Assembly (NCBI GenBank): GCA_020086605.1 | Contig: JACBWW010000049.1 | Location: 5,433,532 to 5,497,531, forward strand | Origin: Lanius collurio | Lineage: Eukaryota > Chordata > Aves > Passeriformes > Laniidae | Direction of reading: 5' to 3' | Length of the DNA: 64,000 bases | Shown: one piece after another, positions 24,984-37,292 of the stretch | Position numbering within the stretch: the first letter of the stretch is position 1 | Layout of the letters: each line of letters begins with the position of its first letter | Program-made: the position numbers and the translations under genes | Notes under the pieces: model-generated | Seen by the model: the letters and a program-made list of their open reading frames with translations, nothing else | Database searches by the model: none | What the model was told of the DNA's origin: nothing

Positions 24984-27900
24984 GTAAATGATGGCCCATT
25001 TTTAAAAAACATCGTTTTCTACTGTGGACTTAGATTTTGAGAAATGTTTGGAATATGACATGATATGTGAAATTCATAGTTCTTAAAAACTCATTTGCCA
25101 CAAGATGGCAAACTATGTCTGCAGGTCCAAATTGAAAACACGATTGTAGGGGTGTCCAGACAACTCAGAAAATCTTTTATTTCCTGTGCTCAAATAGAAA
25201 ACAGTATCATATCAATACCTGGTGTATTGGTACCATGAGTGGGGAGGAGGAAATTTTGTTCTTAAGAAGCAGATGGGGAAAGAGGGTTCATCATGCTGAT
25301 GCTTTTAACTCACCATTTAACTCACACAATGGACATTTACACAAACCTTCCAGATCTTCCCGAGACAGTACTCTAAATTTCATCAGAAAAAAAAAAATGA
25401 ATCTATGGAGGCAGCTGCTATACTCATGAATAACAATTAACACATTTATAGGGCTTGGTTTGGTGGAACAAGTTCTACACTGAGGTCAAAACTTTTTCTA
25501 CCTAATAGGACATTTTGAGTGATCTTCCATGGGGACTGGACTTGCATGACACACAAAAGCACAGAAAGAATATTTGTTCAAATCTCTTTTAAAAAAACAA
25601 ACAAAAGAGAATTCCATAGCTAGATGATCCTAAATATGCATGTTGCAAAGTTAAGTGTACAGTTAGAAGTTAATTTTATTTTTTGTATGTGTGTATATTA
25701 AGTAGAATAGGTAGAAGGTAGTTGGTACTATCATTAGAGTAGCAAGGAGAAAAAAAAAAAACAAAGCAACAAAAAGCAAACTTTTTTGTCCTTAACAAAA
25801 GGCTTTTGCAATAACGATGAGTGTGTCATAAGCGTGGAGAAATCTGTAAGAAAGGAAGAATTCTGGACATTTCTGAATTTTATTACTTCATTATAGCTGC
25901 ATGAAGTAGTGGTCTAGTGCTTGATGAGTTTCTGATTGTAACCATTTAGATTAACTCATGCATCCTGAAATAGCAGTGAAGATATGCCACTGTTCTGAAC
26001 CAAAGAACAGGTACAGTTTGGAGAAAGGTTTTTGGTATTTCATAAAGGTGTAACTAAAATTAGTGAAGTGACCTGTTGGGTTTTAAAGAGAACAAGTCAA
26101 AGAAAAATGAAAAAAAAAGAAAGAAAAAAAAGGCAGCAAATTTTCAGTGTATGGAAAGGAAGAACTTGTCTCTTTGAACCCAAGTTTTAGGTGAGGGTCT
26201 TACAGTACTTCTTGGGAGGTGCTGAAGGAAAAGACTGAGATGATAATTCCTTCCCCTCCTGAGAGTCTGCATTTAGTTTTTTCCTATCAGGTCCAGTCAC
26301 ATTGTGTGCAAATGCTTTTTGGGCAATCCAGAGTGAACACTGAGGGGACCAAACCCTGAGCTAGCAGGAATTATGTCAGGCTGCCCTCTCAATATGGAGG
26401 TGACAGACCTGCTCTAATGGCTCTACAAATGATCCATGCAGAAGGAGTCTTTAAATAGTTGTTGACAGTTGGTGGATCTTTTCTTCTCATTTTTGAGGCA
26501 TTCCAGTGCTAATGGAAAAACCAGAAGAAAGAAAAATAAATCCGCACATCTGTATCCATTCCACAGAGACTTTCTTTATCTGCCATGTCCAAAGCTCCAT
26601 AAAATGTACAGAACCTCACTGACACTAAGGAGTTAATGTCTAGGATGAAATCCAGGTTCAGTTCCCCCTAAAACAAGACTGAGAACTTCAAAATAACGAG
26701 CTCAGCAGTGGATTAGTGTCATCATGCTTTGATAAAGGTTCCCAGTCCTCTGTGGAAAGACAGGTTGGGTTTACTGCATGAATGTACTTTTTTTAACCCT
26801 GTGACACATTTTCATATTGTAATACCTAAAACTTTCGCCTGTGCATCTGGAGTTTGGTGGCTTAAGAAAAAATTTGTGTCCTAGTAGCTGACAGAGTCTG
26901 AGTTACTGCTCTGAACAGCTGTGTGACACATCTGCAAACAAGGACAGCTGTGTGCAAGAGTCCTTCCCTGCTGATGAGTTAGTGGTGCCAGCAGGCATGG
27001 ATTGCTGTGACTGACTGTAATTACAATAAAGTTGATAAAGTCTGATAAAGAACAGAAACTCTGCTCAGAGAGATCAGGAAGGCATCAACACAGAGCATGG
27101 AGCACATGGCTGGAATGTGATTTCATCTATAAATATGAATTGCAGAAATTGAGTTGTCAGGAGTTGAGTTGTAGATTCAGGAGGTTCTGCTTGTGATCCA
27201 GGTGTAGCAAGCACTGAGCAGCAGCTGCTGTCTGTGAGAGGGCATATAGTGTAATAAAGTCTGCATAATAAGGAGATGGAAACAAAGAAGTGGGATTGCT
27301 ATGTTAATAATGAGTTATTAATCAGTTATTCAGAAGAAAAACACCAGCAGGAAAAGGTATAAAATCTGAGGAAAAGAGATGGATTCAGATGATGATCAGC
27401 AATACTGAGGATCAGTTTATTTCAAAGAACAGCACAACTTAACACTTCTGCACTTTCCTGGTGCCAGTATAACCAGCAGACACTCCTCAGGTGACTGTAC
27501 TACTGTGTGTGAATATATTTTATGTTATATTCTGCCACATATCATCACCTATCCTAAGCCAAGCCATAGCTTTTCCAAACAATATACTTTTTCTAGTTTA
27601 TGCCTGAAGGCACTAGCTAGTAAATTATGTGTGTCTCCAAGTGCTGTGCCTGATTCTACCCTCAAGTTTCTACACTTGACAACAGAAGCCAACATGAAAG
27701 TTATCCAAAGATTTGGGATCTCTAAAAGAGATCTGGAAGTTAAGACATATACAAAAAATGACTGTGATCTTGACTGAGTTAGACAGGCAGATATTTTGAG
27801 CCCTTGCTTATTCTAAATCTTCAGGTTTGCTTTTCTTTAGTTTAAATTACTCTCTATTTGTTTCTTTTTGCTGCATATATAGATAGATAGAAAGTTATGT

Positions 27901-30380
27901 CTTCTCAAATCTTTTTCTCCCTTATTACTGTAAGAAGATTTTCTTGGACAGCCTGTGAAGTTTGTCTTTTTTTTGCAAATATGAATGTTTAAATATACCA
28001 CTGCTGAATGCGTTGTTTTAATGAAATTTCTTTAAGAACTACAGCTCCCAGTCACAGCACATTTATGAGTTTACTCTGGATTTATCCCATCAAGATATAA
28101 AGGCTAATATGGACCAACATCCATATGACTGACAGTGAGGTTCAAATTGCAATTACAAAATGCTTGATGTTCCACCTTGCTCCAACTGGTTTTGTCATCT
28201 TCAGATGTTATTGTTACCAAAAGGCATTAAGCTGAGGCTTCAAAATTTTTACAAGTTTTTCTTTCATTTCAGCTGACTTGTGCCAAATAACTGTCCCAGA
28301 GCAAGCACATGTTGAAAGAGAAGAATATGTGCTGGGAGGAAGATATGCCTCATGTTAGGTTCATTGTGGGCAGAGACCCATCAATCAGACACAGCCCTTG
28401 AAAAGTCCTTCAAAGTAGATAAACTACCAGACACACCCAAGACCTGCACTTCCAGCCCAGAATTTCTTTTCCTAAAGAATATAATCTACATATCTGGAAA
28501 AGAAAAAGTTCAGAGTTGCATGTTAAGATTCTAACATTGAGAGAAATGAGAAATGTGATTTTGATCTTGTGTTGATTTGTAAGCAAGAATTTCCTATGGA
28601 ATGTTACTAAATTCAAGTGCGAAGGTCAAACAGCAGAATGAATTCATATTTTCTGTTTATAGCTGCAATTTAGCCAAGAAATACATCTATTATACCATAT
28701 ACTGTATAATTTCTAGCATAAAGAATTCCATCTGAGCCCAGTTAGTAGAATCTTTTTTTCCTATTTCTATTATTTGTTTTTCTGTACAGTAATTTTTCCC
28801 TGTGTATCTATAACATGGATGTGCTATTAGTAGTGCTTCCATAATAATAATATCCTGTTCTCACAGACTGTTTTCCCTTGTTAAAACTACACAGAGAAAC
28901 TTAAAGGTACCACTATTGATGTCCTTTTTGCGTGGATGAAGAACTTTGCCTTTAGGTATCTAGAAATATTTCTTCAGAAATACATCTTATCCATATAGCT
29001 CATTTTCCTCTCTGCTCTTCACAGTTGGTCTGCCCAGTCCATTGATCAAAAGAATGTAACATGTTCTATTACAGCAACTGGTCCAGCTGGGGGGAAAAGA
29101 GTAAAGACTTCAGAGAAGCCTTTGTTTAGGCTGACAGTGAATAACCTGACTGAATGAATCTGATATTTGTGTAGAGTTTATTTTGCATTTAGCAGAGTTT
29201 ATGTAACGAGAGTATAATTTACTCTAAATTCCTATACCCACAACTTCAGAAAGAATCAGAGCCTGGAATAAAGTATAAGTCAATGCACAAGTAGACAAAT
29301 TCTAAAATATCTTCAGGCCTTTGGCTCCTGAATAATATTTAATGTCTGTGAAATATGGGTACCCAAGTCCCATTTTCAGAACAGGCTGAGATCACTTAGG
29401 TTATTTTGCTGGGTAATATATAGTAAAACTTGGAGTTATTTCCATATGCTCGAAGATTGAATTTGATCCTTCACCTCAAAACTACCCAAAAATTCTTTAT
29501 TGGGGATGAGTTTTAGGGAATAAGTGATTAATAAATCAAGGTGCTAAGTACTACCAGCTTCTACAAAGGTTAGAAGTGCCTCAGTTCTGAACCTTCTAAC
29601 CAAAAGTGTCAATTATTTCACTTCTAAGCTTCTGCTTTATTTCTATGTTTTAAACAATAGTAGACTTTTATTGCTTTTGGCGAGCAGTGAACATGTCTTT
29701 GATATAACACAGTCCAAAATTTTGCACACAAAAGGGATTTTGACACAAAATTGTAATAGCTTTGGATCAGTCCTCAGGAAAACCAGAGGAGTATTAGGCT
29801 TTTATTTTTTGTTTTCTCTACCAATTATATATCCAAATTCTTCCATGAAGAATGTCTTGACAGAATAGATAAAAAAGATTCATTCTCCCCATAGTGGTAG
29901 AAGATTATAAAATACCTTAGTAATACAGTTTAAAACCACAAAAATATTTCCTTTGTTAACAGTTGATTCCTTTGTTTTCCCTTTCATTCATAAACTGATG
30001 ATCTTCAAGAAATAGACATTTTTGAGGAATGTGGAAGAAAATTAAATCCTCTTGAAAATTCTGCAGAGCCAGCTGCTAACAAAGTTCAAGCACTGAAGGG
30101 TAGCCCATTCTGAACTGTGGCCCAAGATTCACTGTTCTGTGATCTGGAGCTCATGATCCAATTAGTGTTTAGGACTTTTTAAAATATTTTTTTCAGTTAA
30201 GGGACCAGATAAGGTAGTGTGATGATGCATGGGAAAAAAAGCTTTGGTTGAAAATCCATTGATTTAACATTTGATTAACTGATATTTTGAAGCATGTTTT
30301 AATCTTTTTCTAATCTATTGGATTACAAGAGCTTTATTTTATTACAATAGGGACTCTAGTAATTCCACTGTTCTACAGTT
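24984..30380. other. long non-coding stretch with A-rich patches, no gene seen
   Basis: Contains A-rich tracts at 25750-25761 and 26110-26131 and a short GATA run at 27880-27890. Open frames stay below 91 codons. No mobile element or RNA gene was recognised. Confidence 0.5.
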
Positions 30381-30436
30381 AGTCTTATAAATAAGACTAG
30401 AAATCTATTATGCTTATTATGATATAAACATAATAA
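30381..30436. repeat. two adjacent AT-rich palindromes
   Basis: AGTCTTAT (30381-30388) pairs perfectly with ATAAGACT (30391-30398). TTATTATG (30414-30421) pairs perfectly with CATAATAA (30429-30436). Two 8-bp stems within 56 bases are visible directly. The region is very AT-rich, so chance is a real possibility. Confidence 0.55.
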
Positions 30437-32080
30437 ACGATATTAACATATTTAATTGATATAAATAGACAAGACACTCTTGTCCTAAAAAGTTTAAAAT
30501 AGGAGATTAAAAACATAATTTTAATGCAATATTGAAGAATATGTGTTTTGATGTACAGACAAACCATGTGCAGCTACCTCGCATTTACTGAGGGCTAAGG
30601 TTGTGTTCACAACTGGGCACTGCACCCAAATAATCTTTGAAGTGTCTGTATTAGGGAGCACTGGTTGGTGACTTTAGTTTGGGACATACACTGTCCTTCA
30701 GTGTGTTTGGGATTCCAAATGAAACCAAAAGACATTATTGTGTAGAGAGAAATTGTGAAGCCTGTACTGTTTAATATAGTTCAGAAAATTCTGTTTCTAT
30801 GCATTCCCCCAGACTACATGAGTGAAATAAGGACAAAGGGGAAAACTAAACTGCAGAGAAGGCAGCCCTGCTTCTGAAGAAAGAAACAGATCATGCTTCA
30901 GCAGAAATGCTGGAGAGAATGTTTTGTGGAACGAATCTCATATTGATTCTTGCTGTGGCAAGAGGACTGTTGTTGCATCCTTCTCTTAAAGCTGAGGGAG
31001 CCTAAAGAGCTGCTCACCAAAGAAGGGAGGGATCAGCTGAGCAAAGGCAGGTGACAGATGGCTGAGAAATAGAAACATGGTGAAGAGCTGTATGAGGTTC
31101 CACTTCCCCCAGGCAGTCTGAAGACCTGTTCTATTAGGTCTGTCACTTGTTCAGACAATTTTGGTAGCAGAACAGTGGTCAAGTATTGTGTCAGGTCAGA
31201 ATTCCAATGGGGATCAAAGTGTGTACCCATAGGGATCAGAGAGGTGTAGCTGGGCAGAGGGAGAAAGGATGTAAGCCTGAAATGGGGGCAGCATGAAACA
31301 GCTGTCAGAACATGAACACATGTTCCAAAATTACTCCTGTTTCTCTTACGTATGTTTAAAACAGAAATAAATACATATTAAAATATTTTATCTCAAGTGG
31401 TTTAGGGAGGGAAGCAGGAGAAAAGGGCAGCCAATATTATATCCTTCAGGTTCATATCAGATACATTGACTTAGGGATAAGCATAGTGACATACCTCAAT
31501 TGGTTTTGTACCTGTTGAAGCATGTGTCTGTGACTTCCCTGCTTGAAGGAATTAGACACTTGTTTTGAAGTCACACAGTCATTTACATCTTATTTATTAT
31601 TCAAGCCTGCAAATATTATGTTACCAAGGGTGCTGGCCTTGATGCTCCAGGAGTTTTTCAGTACAATTTGAAAAAAAATTGCTAAAGAAAAGTGTTTCTT
31701 TTATTTATTACTTTTTCTAAAAGTGGAGTCTGTCTGTGGCAGGTACAGACCTGGTCACTCAGCTGTTTTCTCCAGCAACAGGAGCAGTGCTGTTCTCTTG
31801 ATATGAGGTGTAAATTCCACAGAGGTGTGGCTCAGGACTAACATCTGGTTTCCAAAAGCTCAGGTCAGTAAAGGGAAACAAATTAAGTATGCTAAGCCTC
31901 TGTTTAAAGGATTTAATATGTTAGTAAAACAACAACAAAAAAAGAAGAGGGAAAGAGAAGCAGTGAGCCACCCAGCTCTGTGTAAACAGAGGCACTAGGC
32001 TTAGATGCTGAAAAGATATTCAGAGCCAGAGAGGACTTTTCAAAATCTTCATCTATATTTCAAAGACAGAAGAAGGTGAA
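30437..32080. other. non-coding DNA, no gene seen
   Basis: AT-rich to moderately balanced sequence without a recognised gene or repeat. Confidence 0.55.
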
Positions 32081-32150
32081 GGGCCCTATCCAAATTCCAC
32101 TGAGGTCATTGGAAAGTCTTGTGTTTACTTTGATGAGGTTGGATCAAGCC
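32081..32150. repeat. ancient palindromic interspersed repeat (MITE-like)
   Basis: The left arm (32081-32107, GGGCCCTATCCAAATTCCAC onward) and the right arm (ending GGTTGGATCAAGCC at 32150) are imperfect reverse complements around a central GGTCATTGG. The arrangement matches a short palindromic repeat that recurs in bird, turtle and crocodilian genomes, with the theme GATCCAAA...CCATTGA...TCAATGG. The family name is not recalled with certainty. Divergence between the arms indicates great age. Confidence 0.5.
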
Positions 32151-34102
32151 TTAAAAACCAAGCCAGTTTCCTCATATTACATGACAAATGTTGCTCAAGA
32201 GAAAGGAAAAGTACAGATAGACTGAGGTGTGTAGGCTATGCTTGGCCAGCTGGCACGGAATACATGGCTGATGATCATCCTGTGCAGATGGTTGGTTGGG
32301 ATGTCTGAAAAGTTATTAGATTTCCACTAGCCCTCAAAAAATCAAAAGATACCTGAGGTATGGTTTGGAGCCAGTCAGACTGATGCTCCTGGATCATTGT
32401 TGTTCTTGTCCAAGAGAATTTGTCCTTCAAAATATTCTGGAAAATAAAGGCCTTTTCCTCCAGAGAGCATCCAAAACAAGAGTGATCTTTCTAACCTGCT
32501 GCATTTTCCCCAGAGGTATTCTGACCTAAATCTGATACCTCTGGCTCAGGGCTTAGATAAGATGCTTAGTTAGACTTCTGGAAAACTCTTATGCCTTCTC
32601 TGCCTGCAGTGATTATGCAAGTGTCCCAGAAAGTCACCACTGGGTTCTGGAGGTTTTATATGCCAGCTGTTGCTGATGTTTGGCCCTCCCAAGTCTGGTA
32701 TGACCTGCCTCTCCCTCTGCTGGAAAGCTGCTTCCCCTCTCATCCCAGTTTCTGACTCTACTCCACCCTCTTCTGCACAACCTTTCCTCTCCCATGAGCA
32801 AAGCAATCCACTTAATGCTTGTTCTGTTGAACAATAGAATCAATTTGCCACAGCAATTAAAGATGGTTTAAAAAAAAAAAAAAATTAAAAATCCCTAACT
32901 TTTTGAACTTATCTGCCCAGTATAAGAATTGTAGTAAGTTACCTACTGCTTTCCTGTTGCTGAGCCAAGCATGAAAAAATCTTGACATTCTTTCCCAGTT
33001 GAAAGATGTAATGAAAAATACATAACTTTTGCTTTATTTAGTGTTGCATTTTTTCCTGGGTAATCTCCAGTTCATGGAAATAGGGTGTTTCTGTTTTGTA
33101 CCGTGAGCCATCTGATCATTAGGAGGACGATGACCATGGTTAAGACTAATTGACAGAAAAGCAGATAGTTTTGAAAAAGTTATAAAATGGAAGAAGAGTC
33201 TCTCGTTAATAGGCAAGAGGAGTACTAGCAGAGGAAATGGAGAAAATGTAATGAACAATGAATAGAGGAATAGCTGAAAAGTACGTTTAAGAGCTGACAA
33301 GAAGGGCGGGGTTGGGTGAACTGGTGGGAGAAAAATCTTATGTTATCAGCCAAAAAAAAACTTTGAAGTTACCTTCAAAAGCTGTTTTCAATATTTCCTT
33401 TTTCTTATTATCAGCAAGTCTTGGTGGAAAAGAAACATGAACCTTTTAATTGGGAGAGAGTAAAATAGATAGCCTGATATCATTTGTACAAAGGGTGATT
33501 GCAGTGTAATACTGTTACAGGCAACAGCAAGGCTAATGTCTTTAAGCCAGCTAAATCATGAAATGTTTATCTAACTTTCAAGACCCTCATAACTATCATC
33601 ATTTCTTTTTGTGATTTCTCTCTTACCATTCTTTTTCCTTAGATGTCCTGTTGATGTCTCAGGGTTGACTTTAATGTCCTCCCAAAGGAAATAGCTGAAA
33701 GATCCAATATGGTTTCTTCTTTAGAAGCCAAGAATGTTTTAGCTCTTTCAACATTTTTGCATGGAAATAGGAATAAATGACACATGGAGACTGCTTCATA
33801 TCACTGTTAACAATTTGACATTGCTTTCCTGAAATACTTTATTTATATAAGAATGAAGTTTTAAATAAAGATACATCTCTTATAAAGGGTATTTATATGT
33901 GATATTCACTATTTGCCAACAGCTGTAGATTGTGAACCGTGGAAAATATTTAGATCATTCTGCTAGAGCCATAGGTACTATTTGGTTTCTCTAAGTTTGC
34001 TTTGCATCTGATTGGCAAATTTCCAATCTGTTTTTGAAAGCAGAAGCCTAGTAAAAAAAGTAAAGAACACTGGTTTAACTGCACTTCTTTCTGATGTTCT
34101 AG
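32151..34102. other. non-coding DNA, no gene seen
   Basis: Contains a 15-A run at 32870-32884 with ATTAAA eight bases upstream, and otherwise unique-looking sequence. Opposing open frames of 60-90 codons are judged chance. Confidence 0.5.
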
Positions 34103-34177
34103 GGGCAGTTGCACACTCTGGTGTTAAAAAAAAAAACAGTGGAGCAGATACACAAGAGAATGCTGGTGACAAAACAG
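34103..34177 (+). other. candidate 75-base internal exon
   Basis: The segment is preceded by a pyrimidine-rich stretch ending TTCTAG (34097-34102). It is followed by ACAG|GTAAGA (donor GT at 34178), which is close to the vertebrate donor consensus. Its length is exactly divisible by three. One reading frame is open well beyond both edges (34012-34251) and would encode 24 complete residues, split after the first base at each edge (phase 1-1). A second frame is also open throughout the 75 bases and the third is closed. An 11-A run lies inside. I do not recognise the peptide in either frame. If real, it could be a cassette exon of a gene with very long introns. Chance splice-like signals are common, so this remains tentative. 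Confidence 0.22.
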
Positions 34178-37100
34178 GTAAGAAGTTTGCTTTCCTGATC
34201 AATCCCTCAGCAGTCAGTAATACACCCAGGGGACAGGTTCACTACATGTGAATTTGATCAAGCTGCTGTTAAAGTTGGATTCTGGACAAACTGAACTGCC
34301 TGTTGAGTGAACAGCTCAACATCAAAGAGGAGCTTACACATTGCCCTGTTTTCTCAGCTCTACCCAATCTCTTTGTTCTGAGCCATGGCCTTATTTACAT
34401 GTATTCAAAACCAAATGGAAAATAAAATTTCCAGCAACAAAACTGAAGTGTTTTTCCCTGTTAAAATGTATAAAAATAGCTGTTTTATTTCTTTTCTGAA
34501 ATCTTCTGCCCATTATATTACATCTTGAAGTGCTAATTTCTTTTTATTTTTTTTTATTGTTGTTTTCTTTCCCTCTCATTTCACCAGCATAATATCAGAC
34601 TGCTTGGACTTGGATAAAGACCATTCCAAGACAGCCGAAATGCCTGTCACGGTGCCACGTTTTGCTAATAACTAGTTACTAATATTAACAGATGTGCTGA
34701 TCAGAGCACAGCATGCTGCAAACTCTCTTCAAGAAGCAGAGCAAATCACTGCAACCTGAGTTTCATACATGTAAAAGTAAACATTTGCAAAGGTCTGAAA
34801 CAGTTGTTTTAGTCATGTTGCTCTCACTGTGCTGCATGTAAAGCAGATTTCTTCTGAAAGGTCAGTGTTTTTACTGGCATTATAAAGATCCATCTTTCTA
34901 GGCCCCTAGTGTTATGGTTCCTCATTCTGTAGTAAATTTAGCCTTTGCTGACTTTTTGTCAAATTTGGGGAGAACTTGCTGTCTTCCCACAGTTTAGGAA
35001 CTGTAGGAAGGCATGAGATGCTTTCTGTAATTACCTGCTTCAGCCCTTCCCTTTGCTTGCCATGCCCTGAACGTGCACAACAACCATGTTTAGGTTTCAG
35101 AGCCAGTCAAAGCAGCAGCAATCTGCTTTTGTCTCTCCAAATCCTCAAGGTTGTGCTAGGCTGGTTCTTACCCTCTTACTATCTGTGGGTGAGAGGACTT
35201 CTGTCTGTGGATAGGAAAGCTGGGTTTTTATAGTAACATCGAAGTTAACTCTGAATGGAATTGCTTTATGTGGCTTTTGTGGTGATTTATCAGGCTAAAG
35301 GCTCTTTTCTGATGGGGAATGTGCTTCATGGTCTGCTCTAAGATGTCGTGGTTATTTTAGTAATGCAGCACCACATCCCACTATTACAACAAATTTCTGA
35401 GTTTTAACAGTGTTTGTGCTGATGTCTAACAGCTTTTTACTGTCCATTCAGGTCACTGTTTTAGGTGATTGTATAAGAATTAGAAAAATGAATGTAAATA
35501 TAAGGTAGAAACATCTTCAAACATTGCACTGGAATGACTTCTTGCACCTCGGGTACTCAAAATAATTTTCATTTATAAATCCACCTGTGTGGTACCCCAC
35601 TACAGCAATCATCTCTTGTGTTTTGGGGGGGAATCAAAACTTGTGACCTGGGAATGGAATGATCAGAAACAAAATGAGGAGTCAGGCTCAGTTGTGAGAA
35701 AAGGAGAATATAAGACTTTGTCACTGAGTACACAGAAGGGACATGGGTGCTTTAATTCATTTCAGTTCCCCCCATTTAGGGGAACAAGAAGCAAGAGAAA
35801 TGTGTGAGAAGTACACAGGAAGATGCTTTTTCCTTTAAGCATTTATTCCTTGAGAATTCAGGTATGGATTTTGAAGGCATTCAACATAATAATAAAAAAT
35901 TCTATTATTTTTATACACTTATACATTTGGTTTTGAAATCTCACTGGGTGATTGGTCACACAAATACCTTTTGAAATTTAGTGAGTTCCTAAAGGTGAGT
36001 CCAAGTTTACATGGGACTAAAGAAATGTCAAATTTTGAAACTTTCTTTTCTATCTTTTGAGGACACTTTTTTTTCTTTTTTTTCCCCCCTGTTGTAACTA
36101 CCTACAACTGCACTAAACTGAATTAGCTAAAAGGAATGCAATAATGCACTTCAATAATTTGAAATTCACTTATTAAATGGAAAATTATTAAAATTTCTGT
36201 GTACATTTCTAGAGTAGTTATTAGATTGCAGAGTTAGGAGACCAATGGTTAATAAAACATAGCTAAATTCATAAATCCTTCTACCTATATTGTGATGATG
36301 ATTAAACTGTATTTTATGTGCATTTCCAGGACAATTTGGCACGGGATGACTCTGCCTCCCTGTTTGCATCTTCAAAATGGCTATGTCTGACTTACTGTGT
36401 ACTTTAATGCTCTCAGGAAATCAACCAGCACATGATGAAGTAGTTACTGTCACAGCCTGAAAATTAAATAGAGACAGAAATCAAGGAAATAGCCTTGCTT
36501 AAGCTGAAGGCTTTTAATATAATTGAGCTTTCTGGTTTTCACAAGATACTTTTATTATCTTGCAATATATTGGATTATTACTGGCAAGCCACACTGCTCA
36601 GTCCTTCATTTGGACATGCTGCACATCAAATCCTTAATTGACTCAATCCAAAAACTGGATTTATAGCTGAGGTGAAAATGACTTCTTAAGTTTCCTAAGG
36701 CTAAATTCAGTGCAGCCAGATTTTGGTACTTAGCAGCTGGTGCAGTGTGAGTAGCTCTGGGTTTCTTCACTTCATAAAAGAGAGGAATGCCTGGAAGCTT
36801 AGTACAGATCTTTGGTGAGCTATTCCAAGGCTCAGGTCTGGACAAAGATCTCAACAGGACCACACTCCTAAGACAACTGCCTGAAAATAAGTACAAGGAA
36901 ACGGATTCTTTTACACTATTACTTAAAAGTAAATCCTTCAGAAGTTTTTCAGTGCAGTTTTAAATAGTTCAAGTCATTGTCCATCCATCACATTCCTCCA
37001 GATGACTTTTTACAATTGGATCAGGATTTTCCTAGATATGGAAATAATTGCTAGAAATACTTTTCTGTGTACATTCTCTTTTATATGGAGGTGTCTGTAA

Positions 37101-37249
37101 CTGTATGTCACCTTTCACTTCATATAGTTTATTCCACATGAAAAAATGAGTATATAGGAATCACTGTTTGGTCTTAGGTAGAACAGCTTGAGGACAACTT
37201 CTACAGTTTCAGACTAGCTTTCCCTTTCAGCAGTTTTTACTGTTCATGC
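34178..37249. other. non-coding DNA, no gene seen
   Basis: Unique-looking sequence. The stretch 34600-34760 has mixed composition and no repeat. No open frame above 96 codons, and none protein-like. Confidence 0.5.
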
Positions 37250-37292
37250 CTGTGTGTGTGCATAAACACACACACATACACACACACATGCA
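37250..37292. repeat. (TG)n-(CA)n inverted microsatellite
   Basis: A TG run (37251-37260) is followed directly by CA runs, so the tract can fold back on itself. Interruptions (CATAAA, CATA) show it is degenerate. Confidence 0.8.

Noticed and set aside
26640..26700. GATGAAATCCAGG as one arm of a palindromic repeat
   Set aside because: The complementary arm is missing, so it cannot be distinguished from chance.
29370..29410. Similarity to old sauropsid repeats around AAGTCCCATTTTCAGAAC
   Set aside because: Only one short arm resembles the remembered theme. No inverted partner or boundary was found.
32856..32884. ATTAAA followed by (A)15 as a retrocopy tail
   Set aside because: A variant hexamer and a short A-run in AT-rich DNA are easily chance, and nothing upstream resembles an mRNA.
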